From assembly GCA_029204225.1 (NCBI GenBank), contig CM055099.1, positions 48,221,397-48,285,396 on the forward strand: 64,000 bases of DNA. The letters run 5' to 3'. Shown one piece after another: positions 22,698-32,017 of the stretch (position 1 is the stretch's first letter; the number at the start of each line of letters is the position of its first letter). This stretch comes from Diphasiastrum complanatum. Its lineage: Eukaryota > Streptophyta > Lycopodiopsida > Lycopodiales > Lycopodiaceae. Both the position numbers and the translations under genes were made by a program. Under the pieces are notes generated by a model. The model was not told the DNA's origin. It did not search any database and worked only from the letters and a program-made list of their open reading frames with translations.

Positions 22698-23768
22698 TCA
22701 ACTTGAAACTAATGAGGCCAAATACTCTTCATGATCATTTGCTGTAAAAATGGACTTTATAGGTCCTACATAAGGTGTGAGCTGAGAAAAATACTCCCTT
22801 TTACCCAACATGTGAGAGCTAGCCCCACTATCTATCCACCAAGGATCTTCACCTTTGACATTTGATGATGAAAAGATCGACATCATGAGTGAGTCCTCAT
22901 GATAGCTCTCTTCCTCCTCTTGTCCAATGTTGGCTTGGCTTTGATCTTTCTCTCTCTTGAAGCATTCCAAGGCATAATGCCCCATCTTGCTACAACAATA
23001 GCACTTTATCTTAGATTTGTCCTTCTTGGGCTTGACTTGTGATGATGAGGATGTGGATCCTCCTTGATCTCCATCATTTGCTTGCTCCCTTTTGAATGCT
23101 CCCCCCTTGGTCTTTGCTTTGCCTTTGTTCTTGAAAAATGAGGCTTTGTCATCACCATCATTGATGGAGAGCCTCTCCATCCTTGATTTGATATGAGCCT
23201 TCCTACTCTCCTCGGTCATCAACACACTTTGAAGGTCTTCAATTGTAGGCAAGTTTCTCATGATGGCATAGCTTTGGACAAGGTTAGTAAAATCACTACA
23301 TAAGCCATTCAAAACTATTTGCACAAGCTCACTCTCTTGAATAGGTTCACCAACATAAGTAAGCTCTTTGTTCAAATCTTTTACTCTAAAAAAAAATTGA
23401 TGTCCACTCTCACTCCTCCCTTGGAAGCATTGAAGAACTTGGTTCTTGAGGGAAAGTAACCTTGAGGTATTTTTGGACTCATAGATCTTTTGAAGAGTCT
23501 CCCAAGCCTCTTGGGCTGAGGTACATGCTCCTACTTCTTTGAGCAAATCATTTGCAACATTCATTTTAATACAGTGAAGTGCAATCTTGCACCTTCTCTT
23601 GTATTTAGTTGCTTCTTGTGGATGGATTGGCTCATCTTTCTCTCCATTCACAATATTCATCAAATCTTGCATGATAAGGATGGATTTCATTCTTAACTTC
23701 CAAATTGAATAATTTGAAGAGTTCAATCTATCACCAGAATCCAAAAGATAGGCACTTATGGATGCCAT
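22698..23768 (-). CDS. Copia gag with protease start, element C (356 aa, intact)
   Basis: ATG 23768 (MASISAYLLDSGDRLNS) is chosen; the upstream part of the frame lacks ATG support. In order: the N-terminal gag motif SSNYSIWKLRMKS (residues about 18-30), the UBN2 gag domain (about 50-200), a Lys/Ser-rich linker, the zinc knuckle CYCCSKMGHYALEC (C-x2-C-x4-H-x4-C, residues about 258-271) and the aspartic protease motif WWIDSGASSHM (about 312-322). The frame ends soon after, so the protease is truncated. Gag assembles the particle and packages RNA; with no pol beyond it, replication enzymes would have to come from another element. It is the best preserved retroelement gene in the window. Confidence 0.88.
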   Translation of the reverse strand: MASISAYLLDSGDRLNSSNYSIWKLRMKSILIMQDLMNIVNGEKDEPIHPQEATKYKRRCKIALHCIKMNVANDLLKEVGACTSAQEAWETLQKIYESKNTSRLLSLKNQVLQCFQGRSESGHQFFFRVKDLNKELTYVGEPIQESELVQIVLNGLCSDFTNLVQSYAIMRNLPTIEDLQSVLMTEESRKAHIKSRMERLSINDGDDKASFFKNKGKAKTKGGAFKREQANDGDQGGSTSSSSQVKPKKDKSKIKCYCCSKMGHYALECFKREKDQSQANIGQEEEESYHEDSLMMSIFSSSNVKGEDPWWIDSGASSHMLGKREYFSQLTPYVGPIKSIFTANDHEEYLASLVSS

Positions 23769-24189
23769 CTTCAATGACAAGAAGATAGATTCAAAGAAAC
23801 AAGATAGATTGTACAAGATATGATCACTAGTAGCTATCCCACTCTCTTTGGGGCCTGAGATGAATCACTCTCTAATTTCTCAACAAGATCTAAGGTGATC
23901 TTGAGCTTGATCTATCTTCTAGATCCAAACTAGATCCAAATTTACTACAGATTTGATCAAAACTAGTCTCCTCCTTGATCTCAACTTCATAAGAAGAGTA
24001 CCACCTATACTGAACCAAAAGCACTTTATAACACACAAATGTCTTACAAATAAAGCCTTTTAAATTCAAGTTGAATCACATTGATATATTAATCACAAAC
24101 CTATCCAAAACCGAGTAGAATCGAAAAACAATTTTTACTAGTTTTGCATTTCTAGATGAAATCATCAAAACACTTGATCTGAACCTAAA

Positions 24190-24829
24190 AGGTGTATTTT
24201 AGGAATAAGATGCGGTCTTCAGATGAAGGATTACTACAGAACTCTGCAAAATGTTTGGATACATATTCTCCACCTCTGTCGATTCTTAGCTTCTTCTTCT
24301 TCTTCTTCTTCTCGGCCCAGTTTAAAAACTCTGTAAACTTATCAAGTGCCTCTGATTTGTTATGTATGAAGTATACGACAGCGAACTTGCTAAAGTCGTC
24401 AATGAATGTGATGTAATATTTCAAGCCTCCAAGTGAGACTACGTCAAAAGGTTCGCAGATGTCAGAATGTATCATTTCCAAGAGCTCTGTTGTTTTGAAT
24501 GAGTCTCTTGTGAAGGGTGTTCTTGACATCTTCCCTTTATTACAAGCATCGCATGTCTTCAGACTATTTGCATCTTTTATGATCGCGCCGATAAATACTC
24601 CATTGTGACTAGCCTTGTATAAAGCCATTGTATTGGTGTGACATAACCTTCTATGCCATAAGATATCAGTGGACTCGTGAATCTGGTGTGTCTGTTCAGT
24701 TGGAACACGTATATTCAAATGGTATAAGTTGCCTTTGTGTTTTCCATGGGTGACGATGTAAGTGTTGTTTGCTTCGATCACTTCACATGAATTATCTCCA
24801 AAGGTAATGCTCATGCTTGCATCAACCAA
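24190..24829 (-). pseudogene. Copia pre-integrase and integrase core (D, truncated)
   Basis: Open frame with the pre-integrase zinc region (LWHRRLCHTN...CDACNKGKMSRTPF) and the integrase core with the first two catalytic Asp (MIHSDICEPF and TFIDDFSK). An AAG-type run encodes seven consecutive lysines (about 24293-24310), and the frame stays open to RIDRGGEYVSKHF. It stops before the third catalytic residue, where sequence homologous to other elements begins, so the enzyme is incomplete. Confidence 0.87.
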
Positions 24830-25260
24830 CTTCGCGATAGATAATAGGTCCTTTTGGAGTGTTGGAATGTATAGAATGTCATCAAGCTTCCTATCTCTAT
24901 CGTTGGCATATAGACATATTCGGCCTGTTCCACTTGGTGCCTTGATCCATCTCCCAGAATAATGTATCTGGAGGAATCCATCTGACGGTAATTAGCAATC
25001 ATGTGCTTGGTGGTCACAAAATGTGACGTAGCACCGGAGTCAAGAATGACTTCTTGCATATCCGCTAGAGATGTGGTGCATATCTCCATGCATAGATAGG
25101 CGGATGGATTGTTGATTGCTCTTCCCTCAGCCATCTTTGAGGACTCTAGCTCTTCTACATACGACGAGCTATTGGAGGGCTCCTTCCTGTTTGTCGTCTT
25201 CTTGTTCCATGGATTTTGGTAACAATCCATGGCTGCATGGCCTTTCTTGTGACAGTGCAC
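24811..25260 (-). pseudogene. Copia zinc knuckle and protease (D)
   Basis: It starts in the knuckle HCHKKGHAAMDC (about 25220-25258), continues through a Ser/Glu linker and reaches the aspartic protease active site VILDSGATSHFV (about 25030-25065), followed by the typical GDGSRHQV stretch. The frame breaks before the pre-integrase ORF (they overlap at 24811-24829 in different frames). The protease core itself looks intact. Confidence 0.85.
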
Positions 25261-25336
25261 ACATTGAATGTTTGGATTTAACCAACATGTATCAACGATA
25301 TGTCCGTCACGTCTGCATCTAATGCAAAATTTCTTG

Positions 25337-26090
25337 TCACCATCTTGTGATTTCTACTTGGTAGGTGCATTGGACTTCTTTTTTTGTATCCTTCGGTTGA
25401 CTGCAGTCTGATCTTCGAGACGACTCCCTCTTAGCGTTAGGCTTCTTCTTGCATTGACCTTTGTTGTTATACAAAGCTTGATCAGACTCTTGTTTGTCAT
25501 CGTAGTGCTCTCTGGCTTCTACTTCCTCTTTGATCTCGGCTATTGCCTTTTCGAGGGTCATGGTAGGATCCTTTTCTAAGAGAGTGCGTGTCGTTTGGAA
25601 AGATCTTGGTATCACACGCAACAGGTAGGTCAGTTGCTTCTCGTGTGAGACTGCATGCTTCGTGCCATCATTGTGCAAAGAAATAAATAGGTTCTTCATT
25701 TTTCATATGAATGTCATGAGATCTTTACTGTCCCAGCGTAGGTAGGTGAGTTGATCTTCCAAATGCATGATTTGGCTGCGCGATTTGGTCTCGAACCTTG
25801 ATATCAACGCGTCCCATAGTTCTTGTGCATTTGTGATGGATGATAGATCGAGTGAGAAGATGTCTTCGATGGAGAAGGCTATGACAACTATTGCTTTATC
25901 ATTTTTCTCCTTCCATTCACAAAGCTCTTTTTCCAGTATTGGCTGGCTGCTCTTCAGTCCCGTCCACCCAGGGCCAAAGTGCTTTTCCTCTTAGGATAAG
26001 CGAAGTCTTCACCTTCCAGGCTAGGTAGTTTGAACCATCTGCCTGAAGTACTGTTCGAATCTTTGATTGAATGCTGCTTATAGACGCCAT
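25337..26090 (-). pseudogene. Copia gag (D, broken)
   Basis: N-terminal part from an ATG near 26090 (MASISSIQSKI...DGSNYLAWKVKTSLIL) and the UBN2 region at 25337-25699 (LTYLLRVIPRSFQTTRTLL, then a Lys-rich tail). 25700-25916 between them is in another frame with stops. Typical copia gag architecture, inactivated. Confidence 0.83.
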
Positions 26091-26202
26091 TGTTATATAC
26101 AATGTTTCAGCTTGTATTAGGCTTCTTTGATCTGAAGGACCTTGCTCTGAGGTTTTGAGTAACCAGCTCTAATCTCACTAATGGAATTTCATAATCCGAA
26201 GC

Positions 26203-26214
26203 GCTCTGATACCA
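26203..26214 (-). other. Primer-binding site of copia D
   Basis: Plus strand gctctgatacca, Met-tRNA type, one base before the LTR that starts tgttggatgtg at 26216. Confidence 0.92.
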
Positions 26215-26215
26215 T

Positions 26216-26900
26216 TGTTGGATGTGTAATTGAATCTGGAGACGTTTTCACATGAGCTGTGGCACCACTGTTGTGATCTAATAAACCAGGTTGGGATATC
26301 TGTGTGAGATGTTCTGATTCTTCTATTCCTGACAAGCTTAGAATGAGTTGAACTCTCAACCGGAGCTACTGTTGCTAACTGAGATCTATCCTCCTCCAAG
26401 CGCTAGATGGACATTGCTTATCTAATACTTATTTTCATGCATTCATTGAAGCGAGCCTATGTGTAGAAAACATTATAACAGCTGAATATGTAATGACAAT
26501 GACCAAGCATAAAGGCATTCAAGATTATACACTTAGCAATAGGTGCAAAAATAACATCTGTATTATTACAATGATCTTCGTTGTCTAGCATACCACACAA
26601 CGCGTTACTGCAAGAGTATCTCTGTCTCTTACGAATTCTAACTCATCAAGTGATCTCGCTTACTAGTGGACTCTAAGATCAATCAACTCATCTACACAAC
26701 ATTAACCTATCCATCTCTCTCATTCATCCTGTATATATTGGAATAGAGAAAATGGTTTAAGCTTAGTCATGGTTGTTTACAAAAACTGGTTAAGCTCATT
26801 GTAACGACTTCCAGTTGGCCATCTCCTTCATCCATGGAGTTCGTGCTTACTGCTGGTACTTTATTGTCCTTGCTAATGTTCGGGTCATAAAGGTGCACAG
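26216..26900 (-). repeat. 5' LTR of copia D (outer end approximate)
   Basis: Starts tgttggatgtg. The minus strand has a TATA-like run (tgtatatattgg on plus at about 26729). The outer limit near ...ggtgcaca (about 26897) is a guess because no partner LTR is present. Confidence 0.6.
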
Positions 26901-28284
26901 CCGCTTTTGCAATCGCCTTGTGATTGCAATGCTTGCCTAGTGGTGCCTCTGCGATCGTTAGCGGTCGTCAGTCAGCTCCCTTCGGTTTGCTTCGTAGGCG
27001 ACCACAAGTTTCATCTTGCGGTGTCTTGGCGGCTTCTGGTCGTGAGTCGTGGTCTTCGCTTCTTGATCGTACGTGTTGACCTTCGGTTTGCTTGATGGTG
27101 TGATTTGAACATTGAAACCATTTGCAGGCCGTATGTGGTGCTCCTTCGGTTCAGTTCTCCCTTGAACGTCGAAACCGCTACTGGAGCACCTTCGTTGACT
27201 CGAGGTCGTTGGGTGGTGACTCGACGGTTTGCGGTTTCAGTCTTCGCTCGTTGACCGCAAGTGACCACTTGCAGTTTCCTTTGGTTTCCCAAATTTTCGT
27301 AATGGACCGCGGGGTGGAGCGTTGCAGTTTCCATTACTCTGTCGTCTTGCGGTTTTGATATTGAGGTTGCGGTTTGCGGTGCACATTGCGTATTGCGGTT
27401 TTCTGCCTGTGCAGGTTTCCCGTGTATTTTTGCAGGTAAGGCATGTTGGCTCGTTACTTGCATTCCTACAGAAATTTGGTTACAAGCTAGTAGCGCTTTG
27501 TGGTTAGAAACTTGATGTTTCTTCAGGTTGATCTTATAGAGAGAGATGTGGCTACATATTATAGCGCATATGGGGATGCTTATATTGGGGTGGGCTCTTC
27601 GTAGGATCACTCACCAAGATTAGGGCTCACTTACTATAGCTTAGAGGGCCATATGGGTGGACATTGGGCATATTTGCTTGCCCTAGAATTCCTGATGAGG
27701 AGGTACAAAGGTTGATGGACATGTATGAGCCTGATGGTACATGCACCCAGCTAATGAGACCAGCACAGGATTTTGGAAAGGGATGGGTAGCAGGGGTAGT
27801 TGTAGGCTCACAGGCAAGGCCTAGTATGGGTCCAAGGCCTAGTACATCGTGGGTAGGGCCTAGTACATGGTTTAGGTGTAGTGCATGATCTAGGCGAGGC
27901 CACTTCTGTATCAATCTTTAAAATTAAAGTTTCTAAAAGCAAACTAAACAATGAAGAAGAATATAAAAAATAACTACTTTGAAAACCCCAATGCACAAAT
28001 TAGATTGATGTTTTTCCCCTCATATGTTCTTGCAAGTACATTGATAATCCATGTTCTCCATTATAGTCAAGGTATGGATCCAACATGTGTACATTGTTGC
28101 ACTACACATACTTTTGGCCCAAATTTTGGCCTTAGGGTCAAAACATGATTAGTTTTCAATGCTTAATGGAAAATAATCAAATGCCCATGACATCTGTGAA
28201 TTAATGCACATATTCCAAGTAGTACTATGGCTACTTTTTGAAAAAGGGATATATCTCCATGGGAATTTTGAAAACCAGAACTAT
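26901..28284. other. LTR-like GCGG-rich block and unassigned sequence
   Basis: 26,940-27,440 is dense in short words such as ttgcggttt and cttcggttt, like part of the alpha LTRs, but I could not align it. A plus frame at 27664-27888 ends in a locally repeated block in which ggcctagta occurs three times (about 27818-27870). No supported gene. Confidence 0.4.
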
Positions 28285-28477
28285 CAATCGTAGCGAGGCA
28301 TACAGGTAAAGCTGTTATCTGTGACCGGCTATGAGTTGGCTCGATTCCCAACTATTGCGAAGTGACATCTTTATGAGCTTGCCCCTTACATGGCATTGCC
28401 CAACTAGCACTGCTATATTGTATATATGTTGTATATAGCCGACCACTAATAGCTTTACACGTTGCAAAAAAAAAAAA
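28285..28477 (+). mobile_element. tRNA-derived SINE with poly(A) tail
   Basis: An A-box-like region (tagcgaggcatacaggtaaagc, about 28290-28312) and a B-box ggctcgattcc (28338-28348, consensus GGTTCGANTCC) form a tRNA-like pol III promoter. The unit closes about 120 bp later with 12 A's (28466-28477). The antisense frame gives the GIEPTHSRSQ-type peptide typical of tRNA-SINE heads. Target duplications are not convincing. Confidence 0.65.
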
Positions 28478-29733
28478 CTAGAACACAACTATATGGCTAT
28501 TTCAAAATAAAATAAAGAGAGGAAATGATGATTGTATGTTTATTTTTAGCAAGGAATTCGAAGCGAATTTTTGATCACAAGTTATAACAATTCTAGAGTT
28601 ACTTAACAAATCTCCCACTCCACTCACCCTTCTAGGAGGAAGAGTTTCGCTAGAAGAATAGAATACAATGACTTGCAATATTAACACTACAATAGTCTTT
28701 TGTATGCCTTCGTTGTTTATGTTGAGACAATCATAAGCATTTTCCAATAAGAAGAACGCTTTGTGGGTTTTGTGACAGTTTTAGTGAACTGAGAAATGAA
28801 GACAGCTTAAAATGCAAGAATTGTTGTCACAAGACCTTTCTAATAAGCACACCAAACACTATATTGGAAAACTACAATGACTAGGTAAAGCAAGGCATAT
28901 CCTAGTTAACAACACTAAAAATAGCTATTCTAAGTGTTGTATAAACATTGCTAAGCGTTTCCCACTTGAGCTATAAAGTCCACAAAAGTAACTTTGCTAA
29001 TGAGACTCATGATGACTCCAAACTCATAAGCGCGGATGGCACAAAAAGAAAACAAGGCAGTTCATGAGTAGTATGGGCAATCCAATAGTATTTGGTGCAA
29101 GAGTATTTGATAGAAGTTAATGGCACTGCTCATGGTCATGAATAACCTTAAGAGATCATGGATACAATAACACGAAATAAGTATATGACCTTACAAGTTT
29201 GAAAGGTTTTGCACATGACTACTTAAAGGACTTGGCATATAAATCTTCTTTTGTTCTTGCATCTTATTGTCATTAAACCTTTCTAAAGCATCAAAACTTG
29301 ACCTTCACTCATTTATAGTGCAGGACAACAAGAACCAATCAATTAATTTGTGATTTGGATGATGCTTTCAACGTTAAAATTTTCACTGAGCATGCTGACA
29401 TGCGGATGCAAGTGAAATTTCACATTTAAAAGTAGCAATACTATTTGGAGGCACTTCTAAGAGGCTTTACACCTCTGCAGCCAAAAAAATTCATCCTATA
29501 ACAACGAAGAAGATACTTATGCACAAATCAATAAAAAAGGTGGAAATTTCAGAACAATCAATGAATCTTGAAGCACGCTTGCTGTAATAAGACGTCATGA
29601 TCCCATTTAGATAAAGATCTGTCTCCATTTTGATGGTGTCGATCAAAACATATTATAGGACTTTTCTCAATTGGTAACCCCTAAAAATACAAAAAATGTT
29701 TTACAAGAAATGCATTTGTGAGGTGTGCTAGTT
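28478..29733. other. No recognisable gene
   Basis: AT-rich sequence without long frames or LTR marks. Possibly intergenic. Confidence 0.45.
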
Positions 29734-29748
29734 CATTATGAAAGCACT

Positions 29749-29852
29749 ATCCAAGGGTCGGCTCACTACCCAATAGGGTTGGCTCAGTTGTTTAGCTCGA
29801 CATCCAAACGTTTTTTGGTCCCAGGTCAGGCCTCCCCTTGGAAATCAAAAAG
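29749..29852 (+). mobile_element. Mini-SINE copy 1 (104 bp) with perfect 15-bp target duplication
   Basis: Flanked by cattatgaaagcact at 29734-29748 and again at 29853-29867. The insert holds an A-box-like ttggctcagttg and a B-box-like caggtcaggcc, and ends ccttggaaatcaaaaag. Same family as 53708-53791. Confidence 0.85.
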
Positions 29853-29867
29853 CATTATGAAAGCACT

Positions 29868-30867
29868 GCTATAAAAAATGTCTGCAAATAAAAGTAAATG
29901 TGAGAAGATCACAAAAGGGGCTTGCAACGACTTGTCATGAAAATGGTTACTTGGGAGTGCTTAATGACAAGAGGGCATCTTAAGCATCACAAATACAAGA
30001 TTTGAAGTAAGCAACTTCCAAACCCAACAAGCAAACCAATATACTATGCAAAACGCTATCCAAATCAATAAAAGCAGAGATTCACAAGCTGGTCAAGATA
30101 TAAGAAAATAGGTTCTTCTATGTGTCCCTCATATTTTGTGAACTACAAGGGAAAAATCACGTTGAAATAATTTGAATGCCTGGTAATGTAAACAAAAATT
30201 TTACATATGGTCTTTCTGACAAAAAATTTACATCATTTATAAAAACTTCCAATTATGTAAATCAATTAACTGTAAATTATGCTGCTGAAAAAGTAAATTC
30301 TGGACAATTTTTGGGTTAAAGTGAATAAATTTTTGAGCAATTTTTACTGAAGGGTATGGACTTCCCTGTATTCTTTATTGGCGGTTCAAGTTCTTTCCAC
30401 AAAATTAGGTCTTGCTCACCATAATTTTTCAAATGCCAGTACATGTCCCTAAGAGAGACCATTTCCCTCTACACAAACTTATAAAGTACTGCATCATTCT
30501 TATGTCACATTATCTTTCTTCAAAACAAAAACCACATTTCATACTGATTAAATGCCGGATCATTAGTTTAACCCAAAAGAGGATGGTGGCATCTTACTAA
30601 TTAGTTTCATGAGCATGAAGATCTCAAAGGGTAAATGGAGTTGTTTTGCACAAGGAAACTTGTCAGCTGCTCTTTTTTGCTTAGCTCGTGACTGCGTTGA
30701 ATGATATATTGATATCCAGAATGGTACCAACGTACCAAATCCTTATTCACTTCATCAGTGCCCAAGAGCAGGTGTAGGTTACATGGCACAAATGTGAGCC
30801 CACATTATTAGCCTTCATATATTTTCATAATGACCAAGGTACTCATTAGTCAAGGCATCTAGGTATA
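29868..30867. other. No recognisable gene
   Basis: AT-rich; short frames only. It lies downstream of the host gene and may hold its 3' flank. Confidence 0.4.
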
Positions 30868-30869
30868 TT

Positions 30870-31816
30870 ACAACATGTCATAAGATGTTATACCACTGTC
30901 TGCAGCAGAATCATGAGAAGTTTCTTCGGTAACCTTTGAGTATATGGGATCTATTATCGGAGCATAACAGCAACCAAACTCATAATCATGTGGCTCTAAC
31001 ATTTGAAGTTCATTTAAAATGCATATGCATTCCCCAAGATTCATACTTACAATCAGCCTCCATCTTTTGCTTATGTAATTATACTCTTTTTGTTTATGTG
31101 ACCTTGAAATTTTCATTCTCATAACACCCTATACATCTGCAGGTTGATCTCCATTCCTGAAAGGAAAAAGAAATCTGAACATTTGAAGGAGCTCTTAACC
31201 TTTTGCAATGTGTTTCATATTTTTTCGTTTCTCACTTGATTCACTGCTAAAATTCATAAGAAAATATGTGAACTATTTTGTCAGTCACATCAAGCTCAAC
31301 AACAACCATAAAAGAATAAGTTCACCACAAAGTGTTCAAGTAAGGAAAATTCTTCTCATATTATCAATAAAATAGATCATTCTTCCTTCGCCTATCAATT
31401 AGACGTTTCTTCTTCAAAACACAAATAGCAGTTTACATGCTTAAAAAGCTGCACGACTTTCTATCACCAAGTTAATCCCAGCCGCACGCAGTGAACAAAC
31501 TTAACTGATTGTTTCCCATAAAGACACCAGATACAAAAATTTCAACCAAGATATATTTACCACATGGAAACCAGAAATGCATAGGTACTTAATTAACACT
31601 GTAAGTTTCGCTCTGGAATAAAATACACACCTGCTACCCTGGGGTGGTCCATTCACAGTTTTCCAGTAAAGTTCTCCAATGCTTCCAGTTCGACAAATAA
31701 GACACAGCAATGAGCATACAAAGAAGCCTTAGTGATTGAATCCCCGCCAATAGAAAGGGCTCCATTCCAATCACGATGGTGCAGAGTACACTGCACGCCT
31801 TAAGTCAATACCACAT
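30870..31816 (-). other. Putative spliced 3' exons downstream of the host gene
   Basis: On the minus strand, good splice signals frame candidate exons: acceptor cctttcccag before 31816, donor AGCAG/GTGTGT after 31631; acceptor tttctttttcctttcag before 31156, donor GATT/GTAAGTATG after 31051; a weaker acceptor before 30995. Exon 1 joined to exon 2 keeps a frame ...YWKTVNGPPQGSRNGDQPADV then stop, but no clean upstream start is seen. These may be introns within a long 3' UTR or a small separate gene. Inference from splice motifs only. Confidence 0.35.
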
Positions 31817-32017
31817 CTGGGAAAGGTTAGCAGCAACTATTATTGCTTGCACATTGCTTTCCGCTATCTATTTCAAGTCAAGCTTTAAAAACCAACAAGT
31901 ATTTACATTTTCCAGGAGAATGCTTCTTGGGTTTCCAACTTTTCTGCAGTTTTCTGTATCTGTGCATGAACTATGCAACGCCAATCCATAGACACCAACT
32001 TTCTTGCACAAATAGCA

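Larger units (their letters stand above)
21425..24189 (-). mobile_element. Non-autonomous copia-type LTR element C (5' LTR lost)
   Basis: The left LTR remnant ends ...gaaattttaaca at 21768, followed by ctcctcacaatttagcttgatg, the same LTR/polypurine junction as in element B (ttcaca-ctcctc...tctagcttgatgg at 40929). The internal region carries an intact gag and a second, unrecognised ORF in place of integrase, RT and RNase H. The right side breaks at about 24189, where copia D begins, so the primer site and 5' LTR are missing. The start of the left LTR is uncertain. Confidence 0.75.
24190..26900 (-). mobile_element. Copia element D, 5' half
   Basis: LTR, primer site, gag, knuckle, protease, pre-integrase and half of integrase on the minus strand, ending abruptly at 24190 against element C. 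Family distinct from alpha and the A/B/C lineage, but related to the debris at 9160-9690 (same type of knuckle). Confidence 0.88.

Noticed and set aside
24293-24310. Poly-lysine run in integrase D as a functional element
   Set aside because: Best explained by slippage in a CTT-type microsatellite within the coding region.
27011-27610. 199-codon minus-strand open frame
   Set aside because: It is antisense to a GCGG/CTTCGG-rich LTR-like block, has no recognisable motif and is Arg/Thr/Gln-rich as expected from the composition.
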